Source: Planctomycetia bacterium
GTDB lineage: Bacteria > Planctomycetota > Planctomycetia > Pirellulales > JACPPG01
Direction: 5' to 3'
NCBI GenBank assembly: GCA_016191115.1
Contig: JACPPG010000049.1
Span: 1 to 38,208 of the forward strand
DNA: 38,208 nucleotides
Made by a program: the position numbers and the translations under genes. The notes beneath the pieces are model-generated. The model saw nothing but the letters and a program-made list of their open reading frames with translations, did no database searches and was not told where the DNA came from. Positions 24,009 through 31,339 of this stretch are shown here, in pieces (position 1 is the stretch's first letter; every line of letters starts with the position of its first letter).

Positions 24009-25559
24009 TCAACGAATATAGCGGATTTGGCGAAGCGCAGGAACTTGAATCCCGGCGCCCCATGGCGCCACCAGGCGGCGCTTTCCGTACCCCAGCAAAG
24101 GCTTCCCCACGAACAACTTAGCGGGAACCGCCGGACCGAAAGCCGGCGTGCGGCTGTCCATGCCGAGCGGGCTATTGTCCGCCAGCACGAAAAACTCGTC
24201 GCCGCCCAGTGCGAGCGGGTCTTCTGTCTCCGACGCCACGCGGGCGACGCTGCTTGCACCGTAATACACGTCGCGGTCGATTCGCAGGTCATCGATCCGC
24301 ACGGCCAGACCCTCGCTGGCAATGGCAAAAGGACGCGCGGTGCCGGGCGGAGCGGGCGCAGCGGCGGTGAACGGATAGTCGATCAGTGTCCGGCCGTCGA
24401 CCGCCAAGAGGACCGCTCGATCGATGAGCGAAAGCTCAACTCGCCTCAAACCGCCAATTGGCTCGCCTGCCGCCGCTTGCTGCACCATCCGGCCGTCGTG
24501 CCAAAGCTCGACCTGGCCGTCCGCGGCGGCGATGACGCAGACGAAATCGTTGCTGCCGTCGGATGCGCGAAGATACAGCCTCCCGTCGCCTTCGACCGAA
24601 AGCCGAAACGACAGGAGCAGATCGCGCACGACGTGCAGTTCGGGAATCGGGTACGTCTGGTTATAGCCGTATGTATCGAGGACCGGCGACTCAGCGGCGC
24701 CGTCGGGACCGCGTCGCCAATGGCGATAGGTCAACCAGTCGAGGCTCGCATGATGAATGATGAATGATGAATGATGAATGGGAGGTTCGACTGCTGCGCC
24801 AAGCGTACGGCTCCCTTCGGCGGACGTTGTGGCGACCGCGAAGCCACTCGCGGACTTCTGCCACGAAGTATCGCGCTCTGCTTGCCAGCGATCGGGCAGG
24901 TCGCTGGATGCCGCCGGTCCGTAGTTGCTGTCGTGAACGGTGATCGCCAGGGCCCGTTGCTCGGCGAGCGACTTGCGGACGATCTCGCCATCGGCGTAGA
25001 CGTCGCCGTCGACGATCGCGATCCGCTCGCCCGGCAATCCGACGACGCGCTTCACATAGACTTCGCTGGCGTCGTTGGGGGCGCGGAAGGCGACGACGTC
25101 CCATCGCCGCGGGGCACGAAACTGGTAGGCGCTTCGCGACACGACCACGTTGTCTCCGCCGGCCGCCTCCGACTCATTGGGCAGCGACTGGTCCGCGCCA
25201 CCGCATAGCGGGCAAATGGCCGGCCGACCGGCGGACGCGGGCCCTTCGACGCCGGCCGCGAAATTTGAACCGCAATCGCGGCATTTGATCCAGGCGTGTG
25301 GGCCCAAGAGCGCCGGGGCCATCGACCCGCTATCGACCGTGAAGCCACGCACGAGCCAGGTCGTCGCCACAAGCGCCAGGCAAGCCGCGACCACCACGTA
25401 GCCCAACGGGGCGCGCAGCGCGGCGTGGCGCGGCCTTCCGAATGTCGCGCGCGGCGATCGGACCTCGCCGGCGGCCTTCTTGCCAACGGCGACCTGACCT
25501 ACACTGGGCGTTTTGCTGAGCAACATGGCACCGGCCGCCGGCAAAATCGCCTCCTTCAT
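24009..25559 (-). CDS. Signal peptidase I-like protein, second copy
   Basis: This 516-residue protein parallels the gene at 22148. A hydrophobic helix (about 52-70) precedes Ser79 in VDSGSMAPAL; Lys170 is in VYVKRVVGLPGE. Cys93, Cys96, Cys116 and Cys119 form a zinc-ribbon-like insert. Residues about 300-430 hold the same kind of inserted beta domain (LLLSFRLSVEGDGRLYLRA, then VLLAVDGRTLIDYP). The C-terminal box reads ADNSPLGMDSR (460-470), with Ala where GDN is usual. A heptanucleotide repeat at 24750 encodes HHSSFIIHHA within the insert. Overall identity to the neighbour looks low, so it is an old duplication, perhaps specialised. ATG 25526 is an alternative start. Confidence 0.87.
   Translation of the reverse strand: MKEAILPAAGAMLLSKTPSVGQVAVGKKAAGEVRSPRATFGRPRHAALRAPLGYVVVAACLALVATTWLVRGFTVDSGSMAPALLGPHAWIKCRDCGSNFAAGVEGPASAGRPAICPLCGGADQSLPNESEAAGGDNVVVSRSAYQFRAPRRWDVVAFRAPNDASEVYVKRVVGLPGERIAIVDGDVYADGEIVRKSLAEQRALAITVHDSNYGPAASSDLPDRWQAERDTSWQKSASGFAVATTSAEGSRTLGAAVEPPIHHSSFIIHHASLDWLTYRHWRRGPDGAAESPVLDTYGYNQTYPIPELHVVRDLLLSFRLSVEGDGRLYLRASDGSNDFVCVIAAADGQVELWHDGRMVQQAAAGEPIGGLRRVELSLIDRAVLLAVDGRTLIDYPFTAAAPAPPGTARPFAIASEGLAVRIDDLRIDRDVYYGASSVARVASETEDPLALGGDEFFVLADNSPLGMDSRTPAFGPAVPAKLFVGKPLLGYGKRRLVAPWGAGIQVPALRQIRYIR
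24750..24780. repeat. Heptanucleotide tandem repeat (ATGATGA)4
   Basis: ATGATGA occurs four times in perfect tandem plus three bases. It lies in the second signal peptidase gene and is translated on the minus strand as part of IHHSSFIIHHA. As seven is not a multiple of three, gain or loss of a unit would shift the frame. Confidence 0.9.
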
Positions 25560-25601
25560 GGGCCCAGCACCGATTGTATACGAAGAAAGGGGAGTCCTCC
25601 G

Positions 25602-26081
25602 ATGACAGAGTGCCAGTTACTGGTGGATCTCATGCACAAGGCCTATCACGGAAAGGCCTGGCACGGGCCGGCCGTGGCCGAGCTTCTTTCGGACGTCACA
25701 GCCGCGCAGGCCGCCGCCCGTCCGGCGGCCGGCTCGCACAGCATCTGGGAATTGGCGCTGCACATGCTCGCTTGGAAGGATGAAGTGCGGCGGAGCCTGA
25801 CCGCGCCGGCCCGCGAGCTCGATCCCAACGAAGACTGGCCCCCGGTCGCCGACACGAGCGAAGGAGCCTGGCGCGAAGCGCGCGACCGGCTCGCGGCGAG
25901 CCACCGGGCGCTCGAAGCCGCCGCGAGTCAACTAGATGCCGCTCAACTGGCCGCGCCCGTCATCGGGACATCCCGGCCCGTCGAAGAGATGCTGCACAGC
26001 ATCGTGCACCACGATTTGTACCACGCCGGCCAGATCGCGCTGTTGAAGACGGGGTTAGGCAACCTGTCTTTTCAGGCATAG
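25602..26081 (+). CDS. DinB-like four-helix metalloprotein
   Basis: This 159-residue protein fits the DinB/YfiT superfamily: a four-helix bundle with three histidines that bind a divalent metal. His54 (in IWELALHMLAW) and His137 and His141 (in VHHDLYHAGQ) are in the expected places. Members include thiol transferases and damage-induced proteins; no specific reaction can be assigned. The ATG at 25602 has AAAGGGGAG upstream. It is divergent from the signal peptidase gene with only 42 bp between starts. Confidence 0.87.
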   Translation: MTECQLLVDLMHKAYHGKAWHGPAVAELLSDVTAAQAAARPAAGSHSIWELALHMLAWKDEVRRSLTAPARELDPNEDWPPVADTSEGAWREARDRLAASHRALEAAASQLDAAQLAAPVIGTSRPVEEMLHSIVHHDLYHAGQIALLKTGLGNLSFQA

Positions 26082-27553
26082 ATCTCATATCCCGCGGGTG
26101 CGGGGAGAGGAAACTCAGCCCCGCACGCGAGACACGATTCGCGGTCGCGGGGCGCGGCGGCGGAACAGGCAGGACATTTTTCCGTCGCCGGCCAGCTCCG
26201 GTGCACCCAATAGGCCAAGACGCCGGGCAGTCCTGACAGAAAGACGAATACCGTCCACACGAACGCGCCGCGATCGCTGACCCGCCGATGTCGGCGGTAC
26301 ACGAGCGCGGCCAGAAGCCCGACAAGGATCGTGATGGCCACAAGCGGCGGCCACGCATCGGACAGCGAGCGCTCCAAGGCTGAGCGAAAATCCGGTGAAA
26401 TCCCGAACTTCACGTCGCTAAGTGGTTTAAGCAACACCGTGCCCAGTGCAGCGAGGGCCGGCACGGGCATCATGGCAATGCCGTTCCACGCGTTTCGCCG
26501 AGGGCTCGCTGTTGTCGGCTGTCCGAGCAGTCGCACATCGGCGCGCCGCGTTAGCTCGCCGTTGTCGTTTCCCCAGTACAGCTCGTGCCAAGCGGGATAC
26601 GCGCCGGTCTCGAAGACCGCAACCGACGCTGTGCACAAATAAAGATTGAATGCCTTCTCGCGCAACTCCACGGGAATCGGCACCATGCGGATGTTGTTTC
26701 CGCGGCCGTCGAGAATGGCCACGGCGTCAGCCATGCGAATGGCCGTATTCACAACCCGGACTTGGGTCGACGCCGATCCGCCCGCTTCGCCGGAAGCGGG
26801 GCTTACACTCGCGGTCGTCTGATATTCCGCCATCGAGATCACGCTGCCGGGCAGAGCGATCTCTTCGATACTGCGCCGGGCGGCGTCAAAGGCGAGCAGC
26901 TTTCCGCCTGAATTGATGAATACAAGCGACGCGCCCAGCATGTTGGCGTCGGGCTCCCTCGCGTACGTGGCGGCATAGGTGCGTGGATACCCGCCGCCCG
27001 GCACGTCTGCAATCTGATCCTCCACGGGCGGCATGTCGGGTCGAAAGCCTTTTCGGCCGACGTAGCCGACGCGCGATTTGGTTTGGCTATCAAAACCCTC
27101 GTAGTAGACGAAGCCAATCGGATCGGCATCGTGCACTTCGTACCAGAATGTCGGCGGCGGCGTTCGATCGCGAAAGCCGGCGATGCGCTCTAGCCAAGAG
27201 AGCACGTCGCTTTCCGTCGGTCCTCGCTTGCCGTCACCCAGGAAGATCTTCTCGGCAGCGTCCATCTCAGGAACGGCCGCTTGGTCGGCAGCGACAAAGA
27301 GCTCTTCCGGACTGATCGGCTGGCCATCGAGTGTCCGGAACGAGAAGTCGTTCCGGCCGCCGTTTCGCGTCACGTACACCTGGCCGTTGCGGCGAATCAC
27401 GAGTTGTTCGTTGGGGGCCGGACCGGACATGAAGATCGATCCCACCATCATGACGGCCGCATACATGAAGAGCCAACCCACGAGCAGGCCGAGTGCGAGA
27501 ATCGTTGTCAGCACGACCGGAGGCGTTTGGGCGCGGCGCAGTAGGCGGTTCAT
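26072..27553 (-). CDS. Membrane protein with C-terminal zinc ribbon
   Basis: This protein of about 493 residues has an N-terminal membrane helix (TTILALGLLVGWLFMYAAVM), a large extracytoplasmic beta-rich part (about 45-340), then two or three helices (PALAALGTVLLKPL; LVAITILVGLLAALVY; GAFVWTVFVFLSGLPGVLAYW). The last 40 residues carry CPAC-x10-CLAC, a zinc-ribbon pattern. I do not recognise the family. It follows the permease gene by 19 bp, so it is probably the fourth gene of the GntR-ABC operon and may be an accessory part. I chose ATG 27553, just after the permease stop. Its stop overlaps the end of the convergent DinB-like gene by 10 bp. Confidence 0.75.
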   Translation of the reverse strand: MNRLLRRAQTPPVVLTTILALGLLVGWLFMYAAVMMVGSIFMSGPAPNEQLVIRRNGQVYVTRNGGRNDFSFRTLDGQPISPEELFVAADQAAVPEMDAAEKIFLGDGKRGPTESDVLSWLERIAGFRDRTPPPTFWYEVHDADPIGFVYYEGFDSQTKSRVGYVGRKGFRPDMPPVEDQIADVPGGGYPRTYAATYAREPDANMLGASLVFINSGGKLLAFDAARRSIEEIALPGSVISMAEYQTTASVSPASGEAGGSASTQVRVVNTAIRMADAVAILDGRGNNIRMVPIPVELREKAFNLYLCTASVAVFETGAYPAWHELYWGNDNGELTRRADVRLLGQPTTASPRRNAWNGIAMMPVPALAALGTVLLKPLSDVKFGISPDFRSALERSLSDAWPPLVAITILVGLLAALVYRRHRRVSDRGAFVWTVFVFLSGLPGVLAYWVHRSWPATEKCPACSAAAPRDRESCLACGAEFPLPAPAGYEIYA

Positions 27554-27572
27554 GGAGATCTCGCTTGCGATT

Positions 27573-28214
27573 TTACGAATAGTCGCGCGTGGCACCGACG
27601 TGGAGAATCGCGAGGATGAAGCAACCGTCCGCGACTAGCGCCAGAACGACGGGCAAAACCCTCCCCGTGCTAACGATCAGCGGGAACAGTATGGCGGCGG
27701 CCGCAAGGGGCGCAAAGCGGCTGCCAAACAGCCGCGCCGGCCGCAGCCCACTGAGAAATGCGCCGAAATACACCACCGACATCGCCCCGCTCCAGCACCA
27801 CGCCCAAGTGGTCATCGCCCATGCGAAGGGGCTGGCGTGCGTGCCGGGCGCAGCGGCCCACACCGCGTAGATCAGCACGGGCAGCGCCACCACCAGCAGC
27901 GTCGCCCCCGCCCCGACGACCAGCTTGGTCCCGATGACGCGCTCGCGGGCGATCGGCCGATGCAGCAGAAAGAGGAAGGTCCCACGGCTGGATTCCCACA
28001 TCGTTTGCCACAGCCCAAGCGCGACGGCGAGGCAGGCGGCGACGCCGAAGGTGTACTGCATCATGCTCTGGCGCACGAATGGAATGACGTGCGTCTCCTC
28101 GAAAGGCGAGCGCGGATAGAGCGCCGCCAGCACCAGCAGCGCTTGCGCCAAAAGGGCCAGCGCTATGAATGGCAGCAGCTCGCGCAGCTCTTTGCGGATG
28201 ATGGCACGGATCAT
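27573..28214 (-). CDS. ABC transporter permease
   Basis: This 213-residue protein is an integral membrane subunit with about six hydrophobic segments, for example LLPFIALALLAQALLVLAAL and LLVVALPVLIYAVWAA. It begins MIRAIIRKELRELLP, the amphipathic N-terminus typical of ABC-2-type permeases, and contains the cytoplasmic stretch TFLFLLHRPIARERVIGTKL common to them. Its ATG overlaps the ATPase stop codon (ATGA), so the two are translationally coupled and form one transporter. The substrate is unknown; a link with GntR/YtrA regulators suggests cell-envelope stress or antibiotic export. Confidence 0.85.
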   Translation of the reverse strand: MIRAIIRKELRELLPFIALALLAQALLVLAALYPRSPFEETHVIPFVRQSMMQYTFGVAACLAVALGLWQTMWESSRGTFLFLLHRPIARERVIGTKLVVGAGATLLVVALPVLIYAVWAAAPGTHASPFAWAMTTWAWCWSGAMSVVYFGAFLSGLRPARLFGSRFAPLAAAAILFPLIVSTGRVLPVVLALVADGCFILAILHVGATRDYS

Positions 28215-29131
28215 CGGACCGTTTCTCCCATAAGGTCTGGCAGCGGTGGCGCGGCATCGCGCGTGTAGGCGATGAAGGCGTTTTCCAGGTCCATTTCCAG
28301 CACTTCGACGCTTACCGCGCCAAGTTGCTCTGCCACGGCGGCGTGCTCTTCGCCGTAGTCGACCACGACCAGTTCCAGCTTGCCCCCCAGCTTTCGCTGA
28401 CTCACCAGCCCGCGGCACCCGGGAAACTCCGGCGCCGCGCCGTGGAACTCCAGAACGACGCGCCGCAGGGCCGAGGTGAAGTGATCGGTCGGGCAATCGA
28501 CCCTCATGACGCCGTCGGCCAGGATGCCGATGCGGTCGGCCACGCGCTCGACGTCGCCCAGCATGTGCGAGCTGAAGAGGATCGTCCGGCCGGCCCGCTG
28601 GATCAGGTGAATGAGCGATTCGAGGAATTCGCGCCGCACAACCGTGTCGAATCCAAGCGTCGGGTCGTCGAGGATCAGCAATTCGGGATCGGGCGCGAGC
28701 GCCAATGCCAGCGACACCTGCGCTCGCTGGCCGTTGGAGAGTTTGCCGATTTTCGCCCTGCGCGCGATGCGGAAGTGATCGAGGATGCCGTCGATCAACG
28801 CATCGCGCCAAGTGGGATAAAAGGCGCGCGTGAAGCGGATTGCCTCGGCCACGCTCATCCAGCGGTAGAGCGGATGCCCCTCGGCCAGGTAGGCGATCCG
28901 CCCACGCGTCGCGGGCGAAAGATCACGAATGTCCTCGCCCAATACCGTGGCTCGGGCGACGTCGGGCTGGACCATGCCCATCAGCATCTTGATCGCGGTC
29001 GACTTGCCTGCGCCATTGCGACCCAGAAAACCGTACACGCAGCCGGTCGGCACGCGGAGGTTGACGATGTCGACGACGCGGCGCTCGCCGTAATGCTTGA
29101 TCAACCGCTCGATGACGATCGCGTCGCTCAT
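28211..29131 (-). CDS. ABC transporter ATP-binding protein
   Basis: This 306-residue ATPase has Walker A GRNGAGKST, signature KLSNGQRAQVSL and switch SSHML. Walker B reads LLILDDPTLGFD, so the catalytic Glu of the usual LDEPT is Asp. The C-terminal 90 residues form the extra domain common in ABC-2 exporters of the CcmA/YtrB type. It is the second gene of the operon, after the GntR regulator and coupled to the permease. Asp in place of the catalytic Glu may slow ATP hydrolysis; I think I have seen it in related planctomycete transporters. Confidence 0.9.
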   Translation of the reverse strand: MSDAIVIERLIKHYGERRVVDIVNLRVPTGCVYGFLGRNGAGKSTAIKMLMGMVQPDVARATVLGEDIRDLSPATRGRIAYLAEGHPLYRWMSVAEAIRFTRAFYPTWRDALIDGILDHFRIARRAKIGKLSNGQRAQVSLALALAPDPELLILDDPTLGFDTVVRREFLESLIHLIQRAGRTILFSSHMLGDVERVADRIGILADGVMRVDCPTDHFTSALRRVVLEFHGAAPEFPGCRGLVSQRKLGGKLELVVVDYGEEHAAVAEQLGAVSVEVLEMDLENAFIAYTRDAAPPLPDLMGETVR

Positions 29132-29182
29132 CGCCTGAAATCTCTCGCTGGGGGCCCGTGGGTCTCGTGCAAGGGGAAACGT

Positions 29183-29587
29183 CTAGGAAACCGGCGCTGC
29201 CGGCTGATTCCACTGGAATTGCTTGACGCGTTCTTCAATGAGCTCGATCAACTCGTCGGTGCCAAACCCCAGCCGCACGGCCTCGACCAGCAGGCGGTCG
29301 AGCGCCGACAGGATCCGCTCGCGACGAGCCTTCTTGGGCATCGGGGCGCGCAGCGCGGCGACGAACACGCCCATGCCGGGCCGGCTGTAAAGCACGCCTT
29401 CGCGTTCCAGCTCCGTATAGGCGCGGGCGACGGTGTTGGGGTTGATGACGAGGACTTGGGACAGCTCGCGGACGGAAGGAAGTCGCTCGTCGGGCTTCAG
29501 GTGACCGCGGGCAACGGCCGCGCAGATCTGGTCGGTCACCTGCTGGTAGATCGGGATCCCGGTGGTGGGGGTGATGGTGAATTCCAC
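29183..29587 (-). CDS. GntR-family regulator, YtrA type
   Basis: This 134-residue regulator has an N-terminal GntR winged helix: IYQQVTDQICAAVARGHL, then LPSVRELSQVLVINPNTVAR and the wing GVLYSRPGMGVFV. The C-terminal part is only about 55 residues, too short for a FCD or UTRA ligand domain, which is the mark of the YtrA subfamily. YtrA-type repressors usually control an adjacent ABC exporter, as here. The start is GTG 29587, preceded by GGAG. A palindrome over its own promoter (29600-29624) suggests autoregulation. Confidence 0.9.
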   Translation of the reverse strand: MEFTITPTTGIPIYQQVTDQICAAVARGHLKPDERLPSVRELSQVLVINPNTVARAYTELEREGVLYSRPGMGVFVAALRAPMPKKARRERILSALDRLLVEAVRLGFGTDELIELIEERVKQFQWNQPAAPVS

Positions 29588-29599
29588 GGCGCGACTCCA

Positions 29600-29638
29600 A
29601 CTGTACTAACAATACTAATACAGTATGTGCCGTGTCAA
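29600..29638 (-). promoter_or_regulatory. Promoter and operator of the GntR-ABC operon
   Basis: ACTGTACTAA and CTAATACAGT form a 25-bp imperfect palindrome (29600-29624; 8 of 10 bases pair). On the minus strand TTGACA (29638-29633) is followed after 18 bp by TATTGT inside the palindrome. Binding would cover the -10 box, as expected for autorepression by the YtrA-like protein. Confidence 0.6.
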
Positions 29639-29639
29639 G

Positions 29640-29892
29640 AGGGCCTCTGTCGCTATTTCCTGCCGGGCAAAAACGTAGGGGCCGGCCGGGCCGCCAAGGC
29701 AACCAAGCGCCCTTGCCGGACGAGAGCGTCCCGCGAAGGCGCGCGTTTCAGCGCGAGGCGTACGCAACCAACCCGCGACCGCTCAACACGTCGCGCGCGG
29801 CCAAACCGTCCTTCGAAAGAATGGAAAGCCGTGTGCCGAAAAATGAGCGAGACCCCGGACTTTGCAGTTCTCTGGGGTGGCCAACGCTCTGA
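29640..29892. other. Intergenic region without a gene
   Basis: Apart from the single REP-like arm at 29806-29872 I see nothing coding here. A short open plus frame (29632-29892) is arginine- and proline-rich, has no ribosome-binding site and runs through the repeat. Confidence 0.5.
29806..29872. repeat. REP-like element, single-arm copy 3
   Basis: Matches the right half of copies 1 and 2: GTCCTTCG-AAAGAAT, GTGCCGAAAAATGAGC and GAGACCCCGGACTTTG then CAGTTCTC. The left arm is absent. It lies upstream of the promoter of the WXG100-like operon. Confidence 0.75.
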
Positions 29893-29956
29893 TTTACATT
29901 CGCACGGGTCAGGTCTAGACTCAAGTTACAGGTCTTTCGGGGCACGGAACAGGTCT
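29893..29956 (+). promoter_or_regulatory. Promoter and direct repeats before the WXG100-like operon
   Basis: TTTACA (29893-29898) and TAGACT (29916-29921) are spaced by 17 bp. The heptamer CAGGTCT occurs three times in the same direction at 29910, 29929 and 29950, spaced 19 and 21 bp, near two helical turns. The first overlaps the -10 box. They could bind a regulator; none is encoded next to them. Confidence 0.45.
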
Positions 29957-29981
29957 CTATCGTCGCCGGGGTGTTGGCGCC

Positions 29982-30254
29982 ATGTCGCAAGCCATTGTCG
30001 ACCCGGAGGAGCTCCGCCGCTTTGCCCACAATCTGAAGCGGTTCAGTAGCGAGCTACAGGGGCAGATGCTCATGCTCAATGGGCAGCTCAAGTCGCTGGG
30101 GCAGACGTGGCGCGACAAGGAGCAGCAGAAGTTCGTCGACGAGTTCGAGCGGACGATTGGAGCGATCGGGAAGTTCGTCGAGGCCGTCGAACAGCACGTC
30201 CCCTTCTTGTTGCGAAAGGCGGATCGGGTTGAAGAGTATCTGCGTCAACGATAA
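29982..30254 (+). CDS. WXG100-like (ESAT-6-like) small protein
   Basis: This 90-residue protein has the size and helical-hairpin layout of WXG100 proteins, the small substrates of type VII (ESX) secretion. Helix one spans about residues 8-38 and helix two about 46-88. The turn contains Trp43 in TWRDKEQQKF, so the motif is W-x-D, not W-x-G. The C-terminal YxxxD/E export signal of mycobacterial partners is not present (ends EEYLRQR). It begins a four-gene unit with an FtsK/SpoIIIE ATPase, the context expected for T7 systems. There is no signal peptide. I recall similar W-x-D proteins in other planctomycetes. Confidence 0.8.
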   Translation: MSQAIVDPEELRRFAHNLKRFSSELQGQMLMLNGQLKSLGQTWRDKEQQKFVDEFERTIGAIGKFVEAVEQHVPFLLRKADRVEEYLRQR

Positions 30255-30263
30255 AGCGCCGGT

Positions 30264-30908
30264 ATGAACGGGTCCGCTCACGTCAAATCGATCGACGCCC
30301 TGACGCGGTTTCGTGCCGCCCTGTGTGTGTTCGGAGACGAAGCGGGGCAGGCGCTGTCAAGCATCCGCGTGGAGCTCGATCGCTTCCAGGATTGGCTGAA
30401 GCACGACCAGCTCGCGCATTGGCAGCATGAGATCCGCGTCCGCGAGGACAAGCTCGCCGAGGCCAAGACCGACCTGCACCGCTGCCTGGCCGCCACCATC
30501 GATCCGAACCGCACGCCGTCGTGCTACCAGGAGAAAAAGGTGCTCGAAAGGGCCAAGCATCGTCTGGAGGAGGCCCGGGAGAAGCTCGCCGCGGTGCGCC
30601 GCTGGATACCCATCGTCGAACGCGCCGTGTTTGAATACCGCATGAAGGCCGAACCACTCGACAACATGCTCGCCGTCGATCTGGCCCGCGGGCTGGCGCA
30701 ACTCGACCGGTCGAGCGAGCAGCTTTGGGCTTACGTCAACCTGGCTGTGCCTGAACGGGTTGGCGCGGCTGAATCCGCGATTTCCGCCACGGCCATCGCG
30801 CAGAGCCCCGGCGAGGCGGTGGAGAGCGGGAAGCCAGGTTCGGCCAAACCTCCGGCAGCGTCCGTGCCCGCGCCGGCCGACGCGCGGAAGCAGGAGGTGG
30901 CGCCGTGA
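30264..30908 (+). CDS. Coiled-coil protein of the T7-like locus
   Basis: This 214-residue protein is helical and charged to about residue 160: DRFQDWLKHDQLAHWQHEIR, then KKVLERAKHRLEEAREKLAA and a further helix. The last 45 residues are a disordered Ala/Pro/Ser tail. No known domain is recognised. It starts 9 bp after the WXG100-like gene, and its stop overlaps the next start (GTGA). Position and size fit a substrate or chaperone of the ATPase, like an LXG-type N-terminal domain without a toxin, but that is inference. Confidence 0.75.
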   Translation: MNGSAHVKSIDALTRFRAALCVFGDEAGQALSSIRVELDRFQDWLKHDQLAHWQHEIRVREDKLAEAKTDLHRCLAATIDPNRTPSCYQEKKVLERAKHRLEEAREKLAAVRRWIPIVERAVFEYRMKAEPLDNMLAVDLARGLAQLDRSSEQLWAYVNLAVPERVGAAESAISATAIAQSPGEAVESGKPGSAKPPAASVPAPADARKQEVAP

Positions 30909-31126
30909 ATCTGTACGATGGCAAGGCCAAGCTTAGCTACGCGGCCAAAAAGCTGCGACTGCACTGGCAAGAGGCGCAAACCGAGTGGTCCGACGCCGTG
31001 AGCCGCGATTTCGAGGCGACGTATCTGGCGCCGCTGGAGCCACAGCTTGCCGCGACGGCGCAGGCCCTCGATCGCTTGTCCGAGGTTCTCATGCGCGCCC
31101 AGCAGGAATGCGGCAACGACCGGTAG
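30905..31126 (+). CDS. Second small W-x-D helical protein
   Basis: This 73-residue protein starts at GTG 30905, overlapping the previous stop by 4 bp, which shows co-translation. It is predicted to be two helices around Trp28-Ser-Asp30 in TEWSDAVSRDFEATYL. The spacing W-x-D, then Phe six residues on, resembles WRDKEQQKF of the protein at 29982, so it looks like a second divergent WXG100-type partner. It has no signal peptide. The two small proteins may form a heterodimer like EsxA-EsxB; this is inference. Confidence 0.75.
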   Translation: MNLYDGKAKLSYAAKKLRLHWQEAQTEWSDAVSRDFEATYLAPLEPQLAATAQALDRLSEVLMRAQQECGNDR

Positions 31127-31136
31127 TGCAAATCTC

Positions 31137-31270
31137 ACCACAAAGGCACAAAGAACACAAAGAGATGAACGGTTGTAGTTCGATTGCTTGTCAAGAACGC
31201 TCCGGCGCCAAGTGCGTACGAGAGCAATATCGGCTTCCTGCTTTCTTCGTGGCCTTTGTGCCTTTGTGGT
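31137..31270. repeat. Inverted-repeat element, ACCACAAAGGCACAAAG type
   Basis: The terminal arms ACCACAAAGGCACAAAG (31137-31153) and CTTTGTGCCTTTGTGGT (31254-31270) are perfect 17-bp inverted repeats, extendable to about 29 bp with mismatches. The 134-bp element looks like a MITE; repeats of this type are widespread in bacteria. It lies between the third and fourth genes of the T7-like unit. Confidence 0.85.
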
Positions 31271-31339
31271 TCCATTCTGGTTACTAATGCGGGTTAGACT
31301 TCGTCAGCGGCGGCCACGATCGGCACGGAAATCATCGCC

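Noticed and set aside
28215..28811. Upstream extension of the permease frame
   Set aside because: It is the arginine-rich shadow of the ATPase gene; the permease starts at the ATGA overlap at 28214.
28325..30049. 574-codon plus-strand open frame
   Set aside because: It is antisense to the ABC ATPase and GntR genes, which have clear motifs, and it runs through a REP-like arm.
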